Of a DNA stretch of 64,000 bases, positions 33,005 through 40,893 are shown one piece after another. The notes below the pieces were generated by a model that searched no databases, had not been told where the DNA came from, and was given only the letters and a program-made list of their open reading frames with translations. Within the stretch, counting starts at the first letter, position 1, and the number at the start of each line of letters is the position of its first letter. The position numbers were made by a program, and so were the translations under genes. Origin of the DNA: Phytopythium helicoides (Eukaryota > Oomycota > Peronosporomycetes > Pythiales > Pythiaceae); the NCBI GenBank assembly GCA_024867545.1, contig JANFNE010000022.1, forward strand, positions 434,001 to 498,000. Direction: 5' to 3'.

Positions 33005-34915
33005 ATGGAAGAGCTCGAAGACAAGGCGCCGGCGCCGAGCGCCGGCTCCAGCGAGACCCCAGCTTCTGAGGCAGGAGCAACTACACCCGGAACGCCTGCG
33101 GCTGCTTTGAGCACACCAAGCAGCACTGCACGGTCGGCGGCAATGAACGCACCAACGGCGTCAGCGAGTTCAGCATCAGCGTCGGCGCCGCGCTCCGCGG
33201 CGCCACGGTCTTCAATGGCTCCGATGTTGACGGGCAACTCACGGGGCTCAACAGACTCCTCGCTTCACACCACAGCGACAGCATCGGCAACTCGGACGTC
33301 GGCGCCGCACACAGCGGCGCCCCACAGTTTGACGTCTGCGACGGCGACGACGGATCCAGTGACTCATGGAACCATGGTTTCAACAATCTCAAGCGTCGGA
33401 ACAAGTGCTCTGCGGGCCGCGGTACCGCCGGCGCCGCATTTCGCGGCGCCACAAGCTCGGACGTCGACCGCAAGTGTGGCGCGGCCCATTGAGGCCGCGC
33501 CGACTCTCTTCGCTGGCGCAATCATGGGTTCATCAGCCCCTCCACGCGGGCACTTTCTCGACCCGAATATCAGGCCGTGGAGACTGTACGACCTGTCCGG
33601 CGCCGACGCACCAGACACCTTGGACGCCATGGTGAACTTCTGGCACCGCATGCGAGCCCTGCGCGGCAAGGCGACCGACTCGAACGACGTATACGCGCTG
33701 GAGTATTCATGGTGCGCGTTCGTGCGGCGCTGGAACGCGTGCCGCGAGGCTGGAGAGCGCTTTGTCGACTGGCTCGAGCTCGAGGAAGACCGTCGACAGC
33801 TGCGGTCGCTGGGCGCGCTCCGCGAGCGCGTCTGTGAGTTAGCGTGGAACGAGGACCGCCTCTGCCTCGTCCGCATCAACGAATATTGCCGGTACTGCAC
33901 ACGAGGTGGCGCGCGTCACACGCGCGCCGACTGGGACACACAAGTTGCAGAGCGCCCGCTTGGACCACGTCAGCGAGAGTGGGTTGGGCGCTACGAGCGC
34001 GCTCTATGGGAACATCGGGATGCCGCTAGGCGCGGCGGGTCGGCCCGCACACGCAGCCCCGCAAGGACTGAGCGTGGCCGCAGCCGGGAGCGCGAGTCGG
34101 ATCATGATCGCGCCAGTCACTCATCGCGTGCTCAGTTGCGCGGTTCTTCCCCTCGACACTGGATTGGGGCGCGGGTCCGAGACCCGCGCCAACTTGACCG
34201 CCGCCACCAGCGGCGCTCTCGCTCTCTGTCTCCTGAGCGTGTCGGACATGAGGGACCGCGACGCTCGCGGTCTCGATCTCAGTCGCCTCGTCGCGGGGTG
34301 ATCTGGTCGCTGACGGAGGCATATCGCGGTTCACCATCTCCGCCAACAACACGTTCATCACGGCGCCGTCAAGTCGAGGTTCCTCATGATTGGAATCATA
34401 GTCGCGAACCATATCCGGCACGTCGCGACGAAGGTTCTCGCGCGGCTCCCATGTATCGCTATCAGGCGGATAGCCAAGCCACCGCACACGATATCGGCGC
34501 CGCGCAGGCGCGGCGCCACGACCACGTCGACTGGGGGCGCGAACAGGGGCGGGGTCTTCGTGATCAACAATACGCTCCACAATCCAGTGACGCTCACCCG
34601 TGGAGTCAACGAGCGGTGGCGGGGCATCGCGACGGAACTGCTGTTGTTGTGCAAGGGGCGCCGCGTTACGCGGCGCCATCGTGGGAGCAGCTCGTCGCTG
34701 CTGAGTCTGAACAGGCGACGAACGTCGCGGACGAAGCTCGCGACGTTGCTGGCGAGGCCCGGTCTCTTGCGGGACGGGCGGATGCTGCTGCGGCGAGTGC
34801 GCGTCAGTCTGCGGAAGAGTTGCGCGTCCGTGTTCGACTCCTTGAGCAGCGCTTTCATGGGCGAGTGATGTCGGCGGAGGAGATCCGCCGGCTTGAGGGC
34901 TCGAAGAAACCGTAG
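33005..34915 (+). CDS. Antisense ORF of the gypsy element (637-codon frame), unknown function
   Basis: Encoded opposite to gag-pol. The ATG at 33005 lies 141 bp inside the element. Bases 33005-34025 do not overlap pol; 34026-34915 overlap pol antisense. Regions: residues 1-175 Ala/Ser/Thr/Pro-rich, low complexity; 180-340 a Trp- and Cys-containing helical domain (FLDPNIRPWRLYDLSG, LDAMVNFWHRMRALRG, SWCAFVRRWNACREAGERFV, RINEYCRYCTRGG, WVGRYERALWEHRD); 354-440 an Arg/Ser-rich segment with RSRSLSPE and RSRSRSQSPRRG; 563-630 a predicted coiled coil (EQATNVADEARDVAGEARSL, ELRVRVRLLEQRF). In the overlap its first codon bases face pol first codon bases. I recognise no family. Antisense ORFs are known in plant Tat/Ogre-type gypsy elements and in HTLV-1, so the layout has precedent. 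An upstream in-frame ATG is separated from it by one TAG. Confidence 0.7.
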   Translation: MEELEDKAPAPSAGSSETPASEAGATTPGTPAAALSTPSSTARSAAMNAPTASASSASASAPRSAAPRSSMAPMLTGNSRGSTDSSLHTTATASATRTSAPHTAAPHSLTSATATTDPVTHGTMVSTISSVGTSALRAAVPPAPHFAAPQARTSTASVARPIEAAPTLFAGAIMGSSAPPRGHFLDPNIRPWRLYDLSGADAPDTLDAMVNFWHRMRALRGKATDSNDVYALEYSWCAFVRRWNACREAGERFVDWLELEEDRRQLRSLGALRERVCELAWNEDRLCLVRINEYCRYCTRGGARHTRADWDTQVAERPLGPRQREWVGRYERALWEHRDAARRGGSARTRSPARTERGRSRERESDHDRASHSSRAQLRGSSPRHWIGARVRDPRQLDRRHQRRSRSLSPERVGHEGPRRSRSRSQSPRRGVIWSLTEAYRGSPSPPTTRSSRRRQVEVPHDWNHSREPYPARRDEGSRAAPMYRYQADSQATAHDIGAAQARRHDHVDWGREQGRGLRDQQYAPQSSDAHPWSQRAVAGHRDGTAVVVQGAPRYAAPSWEQLVAAESEQATNVADEARDVAGEARSLAGRADAAAASARQSAEELRVRVRLLEQRFHGRVMSAEEIRRLEGSKKP

Positions 34916-37900
34916 CATCCGGTATGATAGCCGGGTGGTAGGGTTTGAGGCGCCCGACGTAGAACGTTGGGTGCAAGCGCATCGTGGTTGGAATGTCGAG
35001 CGTGTATGCGTCACCGATGACCTTCTTGACCGTAAAAGGACCAATATATCGTGGCGCGAGCTTGCTCGCGCCGAGGTTCGTAACAGACGCATTCTTGATG
35101 CCTTCGCTCGATAGCAACACACGGTCTCCAACACCAAACACGTAGTTGTTCTTGCGGCCGCGTTTGTCGGCGGCCGCCTTCTGCTTGTCTGCTGCATCTT
35201 GCAGTGCATCACGAACAAAGCGTACGATTGCTTGGCGTCGGGAGATGAAGTCTAACGCTGCTCTCTCATCTGCTGGTTTCACTGGGGGCTTCGGGGCGTA
35301 GTTACCCGCGTTGGGCGCCGCGGTCGACGCGGCGCCGGGGTCAATCAAGGTTCTCGTCGCCCACCTAGCGAGGGCACCACTATCACCAACCGGCGAAACA
35401 GTAGCAGAGTGCGCGAGGGAGTTGACGGTTGCGGGTTGGGCCGCGTGTGGCGCCAACGCATCGACACTCTGAGGTCCATCATTATCGACTCCTCCCCCAC
35501 CAAGAGTGGAGAATGGTGCCGCGGGGAGTCCCGCGGCTAGAAGAGCGGGTACTCGTGGGTGCCGAGCGTTGTTGACGAAGAAGGGGGACATGCCAGTCGA
35601 TGCATGAACTGCGTTGTTGATCGCAAACTCAGCCGTTGGGAGGAAGTCGCTCCATGAAGCAAAGGACGTGGCGTAACTGCGAAGCACGTCTTCAAGCACG
35701 CGGTTGACACGTTCAGTTTGGCCGTCAGTCTCGGGGTGTGCAGCAGTCGACATCATCAATCGTGTCCCAAGTACCTCAAACAAGTGGCGCCAAAATGCCG
35801 CGACGAATCGGGTATCTCGATCGGACACGATAGACTCTGGAAGACCATGATGACGGAAGACGCTGTCGAGAAAAAGAGCAGCGCAGTCTTCAGCCGTGAC
35901 ACTCACACTCACTGGGGCAAGATGTACCATCTTGCTGAATCGGTCAACGAAGACGAGGATGCCCGTACGACCGCGGGCGTCAGCTGGGAGACCAAAGATA
36001 AAGTCCATGCTGACTGAGCGCCAGGCATCACTTGGAATGGGAAGGGGACGCAACGGCGCTTGAGACGACGGTGAAGGCTTGACTCGTTGGCAGATTTCAC
36101 ACGTGCGCACCCACTTGCGAACCCACTTGTACTGGTGTGGCCAGTAGTAATCCCGCGAGAGGGCCGCGAATGTCTTCTCGCGACCCAGATGACCACCCAC
36201 AGGCGCGTCGTGATACTCGTGTATCAAGCGAGCTCGGAGGTCGCTGTCGTTTGGAACAACGACTCGAGGGGCATCAAAGCGGTCGATGCTGTACAACAGA
36301 AGGCTATCAGCAAGCGTATAGCGACCAAGTTTTGAGACCAAGTGGCGCGGGAGCTCCTCCCGCGCATCGTCTGTGGGTGTGTGGAGATACTTCACCAAAG
36401 CCTTTAACTCAAGGTCCTCTTCATACGCATCGGAAATTGTCCGACGCAAAGATGGTGTGACGGAAGTCTCCATTGCATGGAGATTCTCGGCGGCACAAGC
36501 AGCACACTCCTCATCGTCGGGATCTCGATTGTCAGCTCCGTGTCCAAGATCGCGCCGAGGGTCGTAATCTGGGCGCCTTGAGAGTGCGTCGGCAAGGATG
36601 TTCGACTTTCCTGGCTTATAATGCACCACGAAGTTGTACTCAGAGAAGAATGAGAGCCAGCGGGCCATGCGCTGGCTCAGATGCGGGCTCTTCACTGCCG
36701 TTCTCAACGATGCATGATCTGTGTAGATCGCGAACGTCTTCTCACCGAGCAAGTGTACGCGGAACTTGACCAGCGCGTACCTCATTGCGAGGAGTTCCTT
36801 ATCATGGACCGGATAGTTCTTCTCGGCCGGCTTCAATTGGCGCGACTGATAGCTGATCACGCGCTCTCGGCCCTCCCCATCGAATTGCATCAGCGCACAA
36901 CCGATTGCAAAGTCGCTCGCGTCACACACAACATGGAAGGGGCGTGATTCGTCAGGGAGCGCGAGGATCGGTGCTGAAGTGAGGCTCCTCTTGACAGAAT
37001 CGAATGCATCTTGATGTTCCTGACGCCACGACCATGTGGTGTCCTTCTTCAGCAGCGATGAAAGTGGCTGGATCAGTGCGGCATAATTACGCGTGTACTT
37101 GTGAAGGTAATTCGCGAGACCAAGCCACTGCCGCAACTCTGTCTGATTCTTCGGGGCTGGCCAAGCACAAATGGACTTCACTTTCTCCGGATCAGCGCGG
37201 ACGCCGTCCGCGCTCACGTAACATCCAAGCACCGGAATCTCCGGCGCGCAGAAGATACACTTCTTCAAGTTGGCGTAGAGCTTGTGCTTGCGCATGACCT
37301 CGAATAGCTTGCGGAGGTGCTGAAGATGCACTTCCACGTCCGACCGACCGCTGACGGAGCGGCTGTGCACGAAGATATCGTCGAAGTAACTTGGCGCAAA
37401 GTCTCGGAGCGGCCGTAACAAGTGTGAAACCATCCGGTTGAAGGTAGCAGGGGCGTTCTTAAGCCCCTGCGGCATCACGAGCCACTCCCACAACATCCCG
37501 CTTGGTGTGCTCACTGCCGTTAGAGGGACATCCTGCTCGCGCATCAGCAGCTGATAAAAGCCATCGCGCAGATCGATCGCACTGAAAATCGTGCTCCCTG
37601 ACATGGCGTCCAGCACCATGTCTTTTCTCGGGATCGGCGTCTGGGCAGGGATGGTGGCGTCGTTTAGCTTGTTGAAAGCGTGGACGATGCGCCAACCTCC
37701 CGTTGCCTTCTTCACGCAGAAGGTCGGACTGGAATGTGGAGACACGCTCTCACGTACGTGACCCGCCTTGTGGCGGGCCTCAAAGAACTCGTCGATCGCC
37801 TTGACTTGTTCACGTGGAAGTGGCCACTGTCGAGTGACACAGTACTTCGTCCCAGGCGCGAGATCGATCTCGTGCCGCACACCGCGGTCAACTGGAAGCT

Positions 37901-39560
37901 CGGCTGGGATCTCATCAGGGAAGATGTCCGAGAATTCGCGGACAAGTTTGTACACCGGGTTGCCTGAGGTCCTCAAGGCCTCCCAAGATTGCGCGACGTA
38001 GCGCTCTTCGCGCGCCGATTTCTGTTCGGCGCGCTTCGGTCTCTCAATACCGGGGCGGTCATCCTCAACCAAGTCGGTGGCCGCAACGTCGGCCGTCATC
38101 CTCTCGGCAACAACAGCACACACTTGTTCCACATCCCCTTTCTTCAGATCGTGGAGAAACCTTTTCCACGACATCGCCGGCAGCGATATGATTGTTGTTG
38201 CTTCGCGAGGCGGATTGTCGACTTGGATGGCGCGCGCGCTCATTGCTGCGTCACCATCATACTCCAACACTTGAAGGAGCTTCACATCATCGTCCGCGCG
38301 CACATTGCTGCGCGGACCTCGCACGGCGCGTTTGCGTCGTTTCTTCAGGCGCTCGGAGCCACTGCTCTCAAGCGAGACATCGGACGTCATGTCCGAGCCA
38401 CTCATTCTATCCGGGAACACTGGTTGTTGCTCGACCGGGGCTCGCTCGACCGGTGGCGCCACGTGCTGCTCGACCGGGACTCTTTCAAACGGCGGCGCCA
38501 TGTATTGCTGCTCGACCGTGTACATCTCAACCGGCGGCGCCACATGCTGCCTTGCCGGGGCTCCCTCAAACGGCGGCGCCACGTATTGCTGCTCGACCGT
38601 ATGCATCTCAGCCGGTGGCGCCACGTGCTGCCTGACCGGGGCTCTCTCGAACGGTGGCGCCACATCTTGCTGCTCGACCGTATACATCTCGACCGGTGGC
38701 GCCACATGCTGCCTATCCGGGAGGCTCTGGTGCGGGAGACTCAGATACTCGACCGCCTTCATCTTTGCTTCGCGCGGGAGCCCCACATGCTCAACCGCCG
38801 TACTCTTCATAACGCGCGGGAGCCTCGCGTGCTCAACCGCTGCTGACATCATCTCGGGGCGCGGAGCCACGCTCCGCGCCATCACTGGCGCTTCAAGCTG
38901 CCTCGTTGTCTCATGGCCGACGTGTCCCCAGGAAGCCTGGGTGCAGACTTCACAAAGAGGGCCATCGCTCGCTCGTTGGGAAGAATGAGTCGTGGATCTG
39001 GAATCCACGACGACAACATGAGGCCAGTCTCGGGGCGCGACCAGGAGGTGTGTGTAGACCTCGCTGACGTCAAAGTCGCCCCGGCGCTTCGCTGACCGGC
39101 TGAGCCAGTCGATCTCGGGCTGGTAGCGCGCCAGCCATGGCATCCCGAGAATGCAGTCAAAGGCGTAGTTCATCTCGATGATCAAGAACTCGTCAAGACT
39201 GCAGAAGCCGTCGAACTCGTACGACAACTTCACCGTGCGCCGCGGGGTTGCCCGTGGCTTGCCGTCTGCTAGCTTGACAACCATCTCGCCTGGACCCTCT
39301 TGAACGCGAAGGTTGGCTGGAAGCTCAGGCAGACATGAGGCGCGAAGGAAGTTATTCGTCGCGCCGGAGTCAAGGAGGGCGCGCAGCGGACGGCGCGCGC
39401 CAGCGACGTGCAGGCTTACAATGATCAGCCTTGAGTCGCCGCTGGACGTGGTGGCATTGAATTGTGCGTGAAGCACAGGGGCGTCGGATGATCGGGCTGC
39501 CACCGGACCCGGATCAACCTCGATGCCAGTAGGGCGCCCCGCCCCTACTGGTCCTGATCG
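34026..39560 (-). CDS. Gypsy Pol (protease, RT, RNase H, integrase, chromodomain), expressed by -1 frameshift
   Basis: Open from the slippery site (39560) to the stop at 34028-34026, about 1840 codons. The only early start-like codon is a GTG at 39503, so expression as a Gag-Pol fusion is expected. Numbering from that codon: aspartic protease LLDSGATNNF (D45); a 250-residue repetitive spacer; RT with VKKATGGWRIVHAFNKLN and YFDDIFVHS (about 705); RNase H HVVCDASDFAIGCAL and YTDHASL; integrase zinc domain (HLGREKTFAAL...CEICQRVKPS, about 1100-1150); catalytic MDFIFGLP, SDRDTRF and ETDGQTERVN; a GPY-like YIGPFTVKKVIGDAYTLDIP; a Pro/Gln/Arg-rich linker; and a C-terminal chromodomain (ERHWIVERIVDHED...YRVRWLGYPPDSDTWEPREN). 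The chromodomain probably steers integration to methylated-histone chromatin, which fits its place in a satellite. Confidence 0.95.
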   Translation of the reverse strand, partial: RSGPVGAGRPTGIEVDPGPVAARSSDAPVLHAQFNATTSSGDSRLIIVSLHVAGARRPLRALLDSGATNNFLRASCLPELPANLRVQEGPGEMVVKLADGKPRATPRRTVKLSYEFDGFCSLDEFLIIEMNYAFDCILGMPWLARYQPEIDWLSRSAKRRGDFDVSEVYTHLLVAPRDWPHVVVVDSRSTTHSSQRASDGPLCEVCTQASWGHVGHETTRQLEAPVMARSVAPRPEMMSAAVEHARLPRVMKSTAVEHVGLPREAKMKAVEYLSLPHQSLPDRQHVAPPVEMYTVEQQDVAPPFERAPVRQHVAPPAEMHTVEQQYVAPPFEGAPARQHVAPPVEMYTVEQQYMAPPFERVPVEQHVAPPVERAPVEQQPVFPDRMSGSDMTSDVSLESSGSERLKKRRKRAVRGPRSNVRADDDVKLLQVLEYDGDAAMSARAIQVDNPPREATTIISLPAMSWKRFLHDLKKGDVEQVCAVVAERMTADVAATDLVEDDRPGIERPKRAEQKSAREERYVAQSWEALRTSGNPVYKLVREFSDIFPDEIPAELPVDRGVRHEIDLAPGTKYCVTRQWPLPREQVKAIDEFFEARHKAGHVRESVSPHSSPTFCVKKATGGWRIVHAFNKLNDATIPAQTPIPRKDMVLDAMSGSTIFSAIDLRDGFYQLLMREQDVPLTAVSTPSGMLWEWLVMPQGLKNAPATFNRMVSHLLRPLRDFAPSYFDDIFVHSRSVSGRSDVEVHLQHLRKLFEVMRKHKLYANLKKCIFCAPEIPVLGCYVSADGVRADPEKVKSICAWPAPKNQTELRQWLGLANYLHKYTRNYAALIQPLSSLLKKDTTWSWRQEHQDAFDSVKRSLTSAPILALPDESRPFHVVCDASDFAIGCALMQFDGEGRERVISYQSRQLKPAEKNYPVHDKELLAMRYALVKFRVHLLGEKTFAIYTDHASLRTAVKSPHLSQRMARWLSFFSEYNFVVHYKPGKSNILADALSRRPDYDPRRDLGHGADNRDPDDEECAACAAENLHAMETSVTPSLRRTISDAYEEDLELKALVKYLHTPTDDAREELPRHLVSKLGRYTLADSLLLYSIDRFDAPRVVVPNDSDLRARLIHEYHDAPVGGHLGREKTFAALSRDYYWPHQYKWVRKWVRTCEICQRVKPSPSSQAPLRPLPIPSDAWRSVSMDFIFGLPADARGRTGILVFVDRFSKMVHLAPVSVSVTAEDCAALFLDSVFRHHGLPESIVSDRDTRFVAAFWRHLFEVLGTRLMMSTAAHPETDGQTERVNRVLEDVLRSYATSFASWSDFLPTAEFAINNAVHASTGMSPFFVNNARHPRVPALLAAGLPAAPFSTLGGGGVDNDGPQSVDALAPHAAQPATVNSLAHSATVSPVGDSGALARWATRTLIDPGAASTAAPNAGNYAPKPPVKPADERAALDFISRRQAIVRFVRDALQDAADKQKAAADKRGRKNNYVFGVGDRVLLSSEGIKNASVTNLGASKLAPRYIGPFTVKKVIGDAYTLDIPTTMRLHPTFYVGRLKPYHPAIIPDATVSSSPQAGGSPPPTSLAHESAAQGVEHGRATLPQTDAHSPQQHPPVPQETGPRQQRRELRPRRSSPVQTQQRRAAPTMAPRNAAPLAQQQQFRRDAPPPLVDSTGERHWIVERIVDHEDPAPVRAPSRRGRGAAPARRRYRVRWLGYPPDSDTWEPRENLRRDVPDMVRDYDSNHEEPRLDGAVMNVLLAEMVNRDMPPSATRSPRDEATEIETASVAVPHVRHAQETESESAAGGGGQVGAGLGPAPQSSVEGKNRATEHAMSDWRDHDPTRAPGCGHAQSLRGCVCGPTRRA
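38410..38720 (-). repeat. Tandem repeat in the protease-RT spacer of Pol
   Basis: About five imperfect repeats of some 30 codons each split into two half-motifs: QHVAPPVEMYTVEQQ and YVAPPFERAPV. They lie between the protease and the RT, where gypsy elements normally have a short linker. Repeats are preserved at DNA and protein level, so the copy number probably varies between elements. Confidence 0.85.
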
Positions 39561-39566
39561 TTTTTT
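39526..39566 (-). promoter_or_regulatory. -1 programmed ribosomal frameshift signal between gag and pol
   Basis: On the minus strand the gag frame reads TCA AAA AAC, so A AAA AAC (39566-39560) is a canonical X XXY YYZ slippery heptamer in the correct phase. After an 8-nt spacer (GATCAGGA) comes a perfect 9-bp stem CCAGTAGGG/CCCTACTGG with an 8-nt GC loop (39551-39526). The gag stop TAG (39547-39545) lies in the 5' arm. The -1 frame entered here is open through all of pol. Confidence 0.9.
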
Positions 39567-40567
39567 GACGCCCCGGATGGCTCGGCGGCGGACTTGTCCG
39601 CCGCCTCAACACTCGCGAGAACGGGCGCAGGTGCGCGGCACTCCGCCGCACGATGACCAGGCTTCTGACAGCGGAAGCAGGTCAGTTGACTAAGGCCGCG
39701 ACCACCGCGGCCACCACGACCTCGGCCGCGACCACGACCGGCGGGAGACCCTCTTGGATAGGATGTTGCGATCGCGTCGATCTCCATCGGCTCGGGTGCA
39801 CTCACCCGAGCCTCAGCCGACAGCGGCTTCGCGTATGACGACGCAACCATGTAGTCCTCGCGTAACGCGAGGGCAAACGCCTCTTCAAGGGTCTTGGGCT
39901 CGGCGCGAACTAGGCAATAGCGAGTCATTCCCTCGCGCATACCGAATATGAAGACGTGGACTTGAGTGGCCATGTCAACTGGGTTCGCGACGATGCACGA
40001 TACCAAGTGTCGTGCGTGTTGTACGTAGTCGCGCATTGACATCTTGCCTTGCTTGAGAGCGAAGAAGGATGCGCGCATGCGCGACTCGTCTTGGGGCGGC
40101 TCGAACGCGAGCCGCAGGTCGTCTTGAAGTGCCTTGAGCGTAGGGAACGCACCCTCGTCGGTGACAAGCTTGCCGAGGGCCCATTCCTTGGCCTTGCCCG
40201 ACAGACGCGAGAGCAGGAAGCTCACTCGCGCTGTCTCGGACGCGAGCTGTCTCGCGTCCATCGCGATTGCGACTTCGCGGAACCAGCGGTTCAGGGGGAG
40301 TCGGTCTTGACCGACTCCAGAGTACAGGGTAGTGTCAATCTTGACAATCTCATTCTTGACTTGGGACGCGGGAGTTGAGATAGCACGCTGCCTGTCAGCG
40401 TGCTCGCGTCCGAGAAACTCATGGATGGCTATGCGCTGGTCCTCCGGCGTCGCTGATCGCAGCAGCGACGCCACAAATGACTCTCCGGAGGCCGCGGCAA
40501 CTCGGTGTAGCGTGGCCCACTCGAACGCTGTCAAGTGGGGGAACCCCTCATGGGTAAGCTTCTCCAT
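39545..40567 (-). CDS. Gypsy Gag, 340 aa
   Basis: Starts at ATG 40567, 36 bp after the 5' LTR, and ends at TAG 39545. Residues 95-230 match the retrotransposon gag domain (LPLNRWFREVAIAMDARQL, FLLSRLSGKAKEWALGKL, LKQGKMSMRDYVQHARHLV). They are followed by a Gly/Arg-rich tract (GRGRGRGGRGGRG) and one CCHC knuckle CFRCQKPGHRAAEC. It forms the particle and binds RNA. The last codons carry the -1 frameshift signal leading into Pol. Confidence 0.95.
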   Translation of the reverse strand: MEKLTHEGFPHLTAFEWATLHRVAAASGESFVASLLRSATPEDQRIAIHEFLGREHADRQRAISTPASQVKNEIVKIDTTLYSGVGQDRLPLNRWFREVAIAMDARQLASETARVSFLLSRLSGKAKEWALGKLVTDEGAFPTLKALQDDLRLAFEPPQDESRMRASFFALKQGKMSMRDYVQHARHLVSCIVANPVDMATQVHVFIFGMREGMTRYCLVRAEPKTLEEAFALALREDYMVASSYAKPLSAEARVSAPEPMEIDAIATSYPRGSPAGRGRGRGRGGRGGRGLSQLTCFRCQKPGHRAAECRAPAPVLASVEAADKSAAEPSGASKNDQDQ

Positions 40568-40582
40568 CTTGGTCGTTGGAAG

Positions 40583-40602
40583 GACTACGAAGTGCTACCA
40601 GG
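40583..40602 (-). other. Gypsy primer-binding site
   Basis: Two bases after the 5' LTR (minus strand) the sequence reads TGGTAGCACTTCGTAGTC. TGG pairs with a tRNA CCA end, as in the usual 3'-end priming mode; the tRNA would end in ...GUGCUACCA. I cannot name the tRNA from the sequence alone. Confidence 0.6.
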
Positions 40603-40893
40603 TGTAACGTGCCTAAAGCCCGCTACGATACTTGCACGTTGCTCGAAGGAAGCAAATTCAACTCTGTTTCATTATCGGCGGGAGGCGGAGGCCTCCCGAC
40701 CACTAAATCCCTAAAGTGGCTCGTGATTGGCTGAATGTGGGTTGCGTCCCAAATATCAGCCAATCAGAGCGAGGTACGTCGACGCGTGTCTACGCGGTGA
40801 CACGCGTCACATATCCTACCTACATATGCAATAAAACGGTAGATGCTAGCTACATATGTAATATGGAAAGTGTGCGGGGAGCGCCCCGCTACA
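40603..40893 (-). repeat. Gypsy 5' LTR
   Basis: 291 bp, identical to the 3' LTR except for one base (T at 40,610). Flanked on its outer side by the TSD ACTCG. Confidence 0.96.

Larger units (their letters stand above)
32751..40472. repeat. Set of 32 short perfect inverted repeats (GC-rich hairpins) spread over the gypsy element
   Basis: Perfect stems with 3-10-nt loops, all of different sequence, given as interval (stem/loop): 32751-32778 (10/8), 32933-32954 (9/4), 33184-33204 (9/3), 33301-33321 (8/5), 33430-33450 (8/5), 33478-33501 (9/6), 33908-33928 (9/3), 34168-34190 (9/5), 34254-34272 (8/3), 34496-34517 (9/4), 34657-34677 (9/3), 35053-35072 (8/4), 35314-35336 (9/5), 35518-35537 (8/4), 35927-35945 (8/3), 36345-36365 (9/3), 36654-36678 (9/7), 37194-37214 (9/3), 37447-37470 (8/8), 38010-38034 (9/7), 38292-38317 (8/10), 38858-38880 (10/3), 38989-39011 (9/5), 39526-39551 (9/8), 39584-39605 (9/4), 39789-39812 (10/4), 39856-39872 (7/3), 40096-40115 (8/4), 40238-40259 (9/4), 40297-40318 (9/4), 40382-40404 (9/5), 40446-40472 (10/7). 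Most lie inside coding frames. They are densest in gag (eight in 1 kb) and sparse in the RT/integrase core. Confidence 0.9.
32573..40893 (-). mobile_element. Complete Ty3/gypsy chromovirus-like LTR retrotransposon with antisense ORF
   Basis: An 8321-bp element read on the minus strand. It has 291-bp LTRs differing at one position (G at 32,580 versus T at 40,610), a 5-bp target duplication ACTCG (32568-32572 and 40894-40898) inside a satellite unit, a PBS, gag, pol in the -1 frame, a polypurine tract, and an extra 637-codon ORF on the plus strand between pol and the 3' LTR. The order protease-RT-RNase H-integrase-chromodomain defines Ty3/gypsy chromoviruses. One LTR difference in 291 bp marks a very young insertion. 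The element carries an exceptional number of short perfect inverted repeats (see that entry). Confidence 0.96.

Noticed and set aside
37989..38988. Long plus-strand ORFs opposite the pol spacer
   Set aside because: They mirror the tandem repeat of the pol spacer and contain only repeated Arg/Gly/His or Cys-rich strings.
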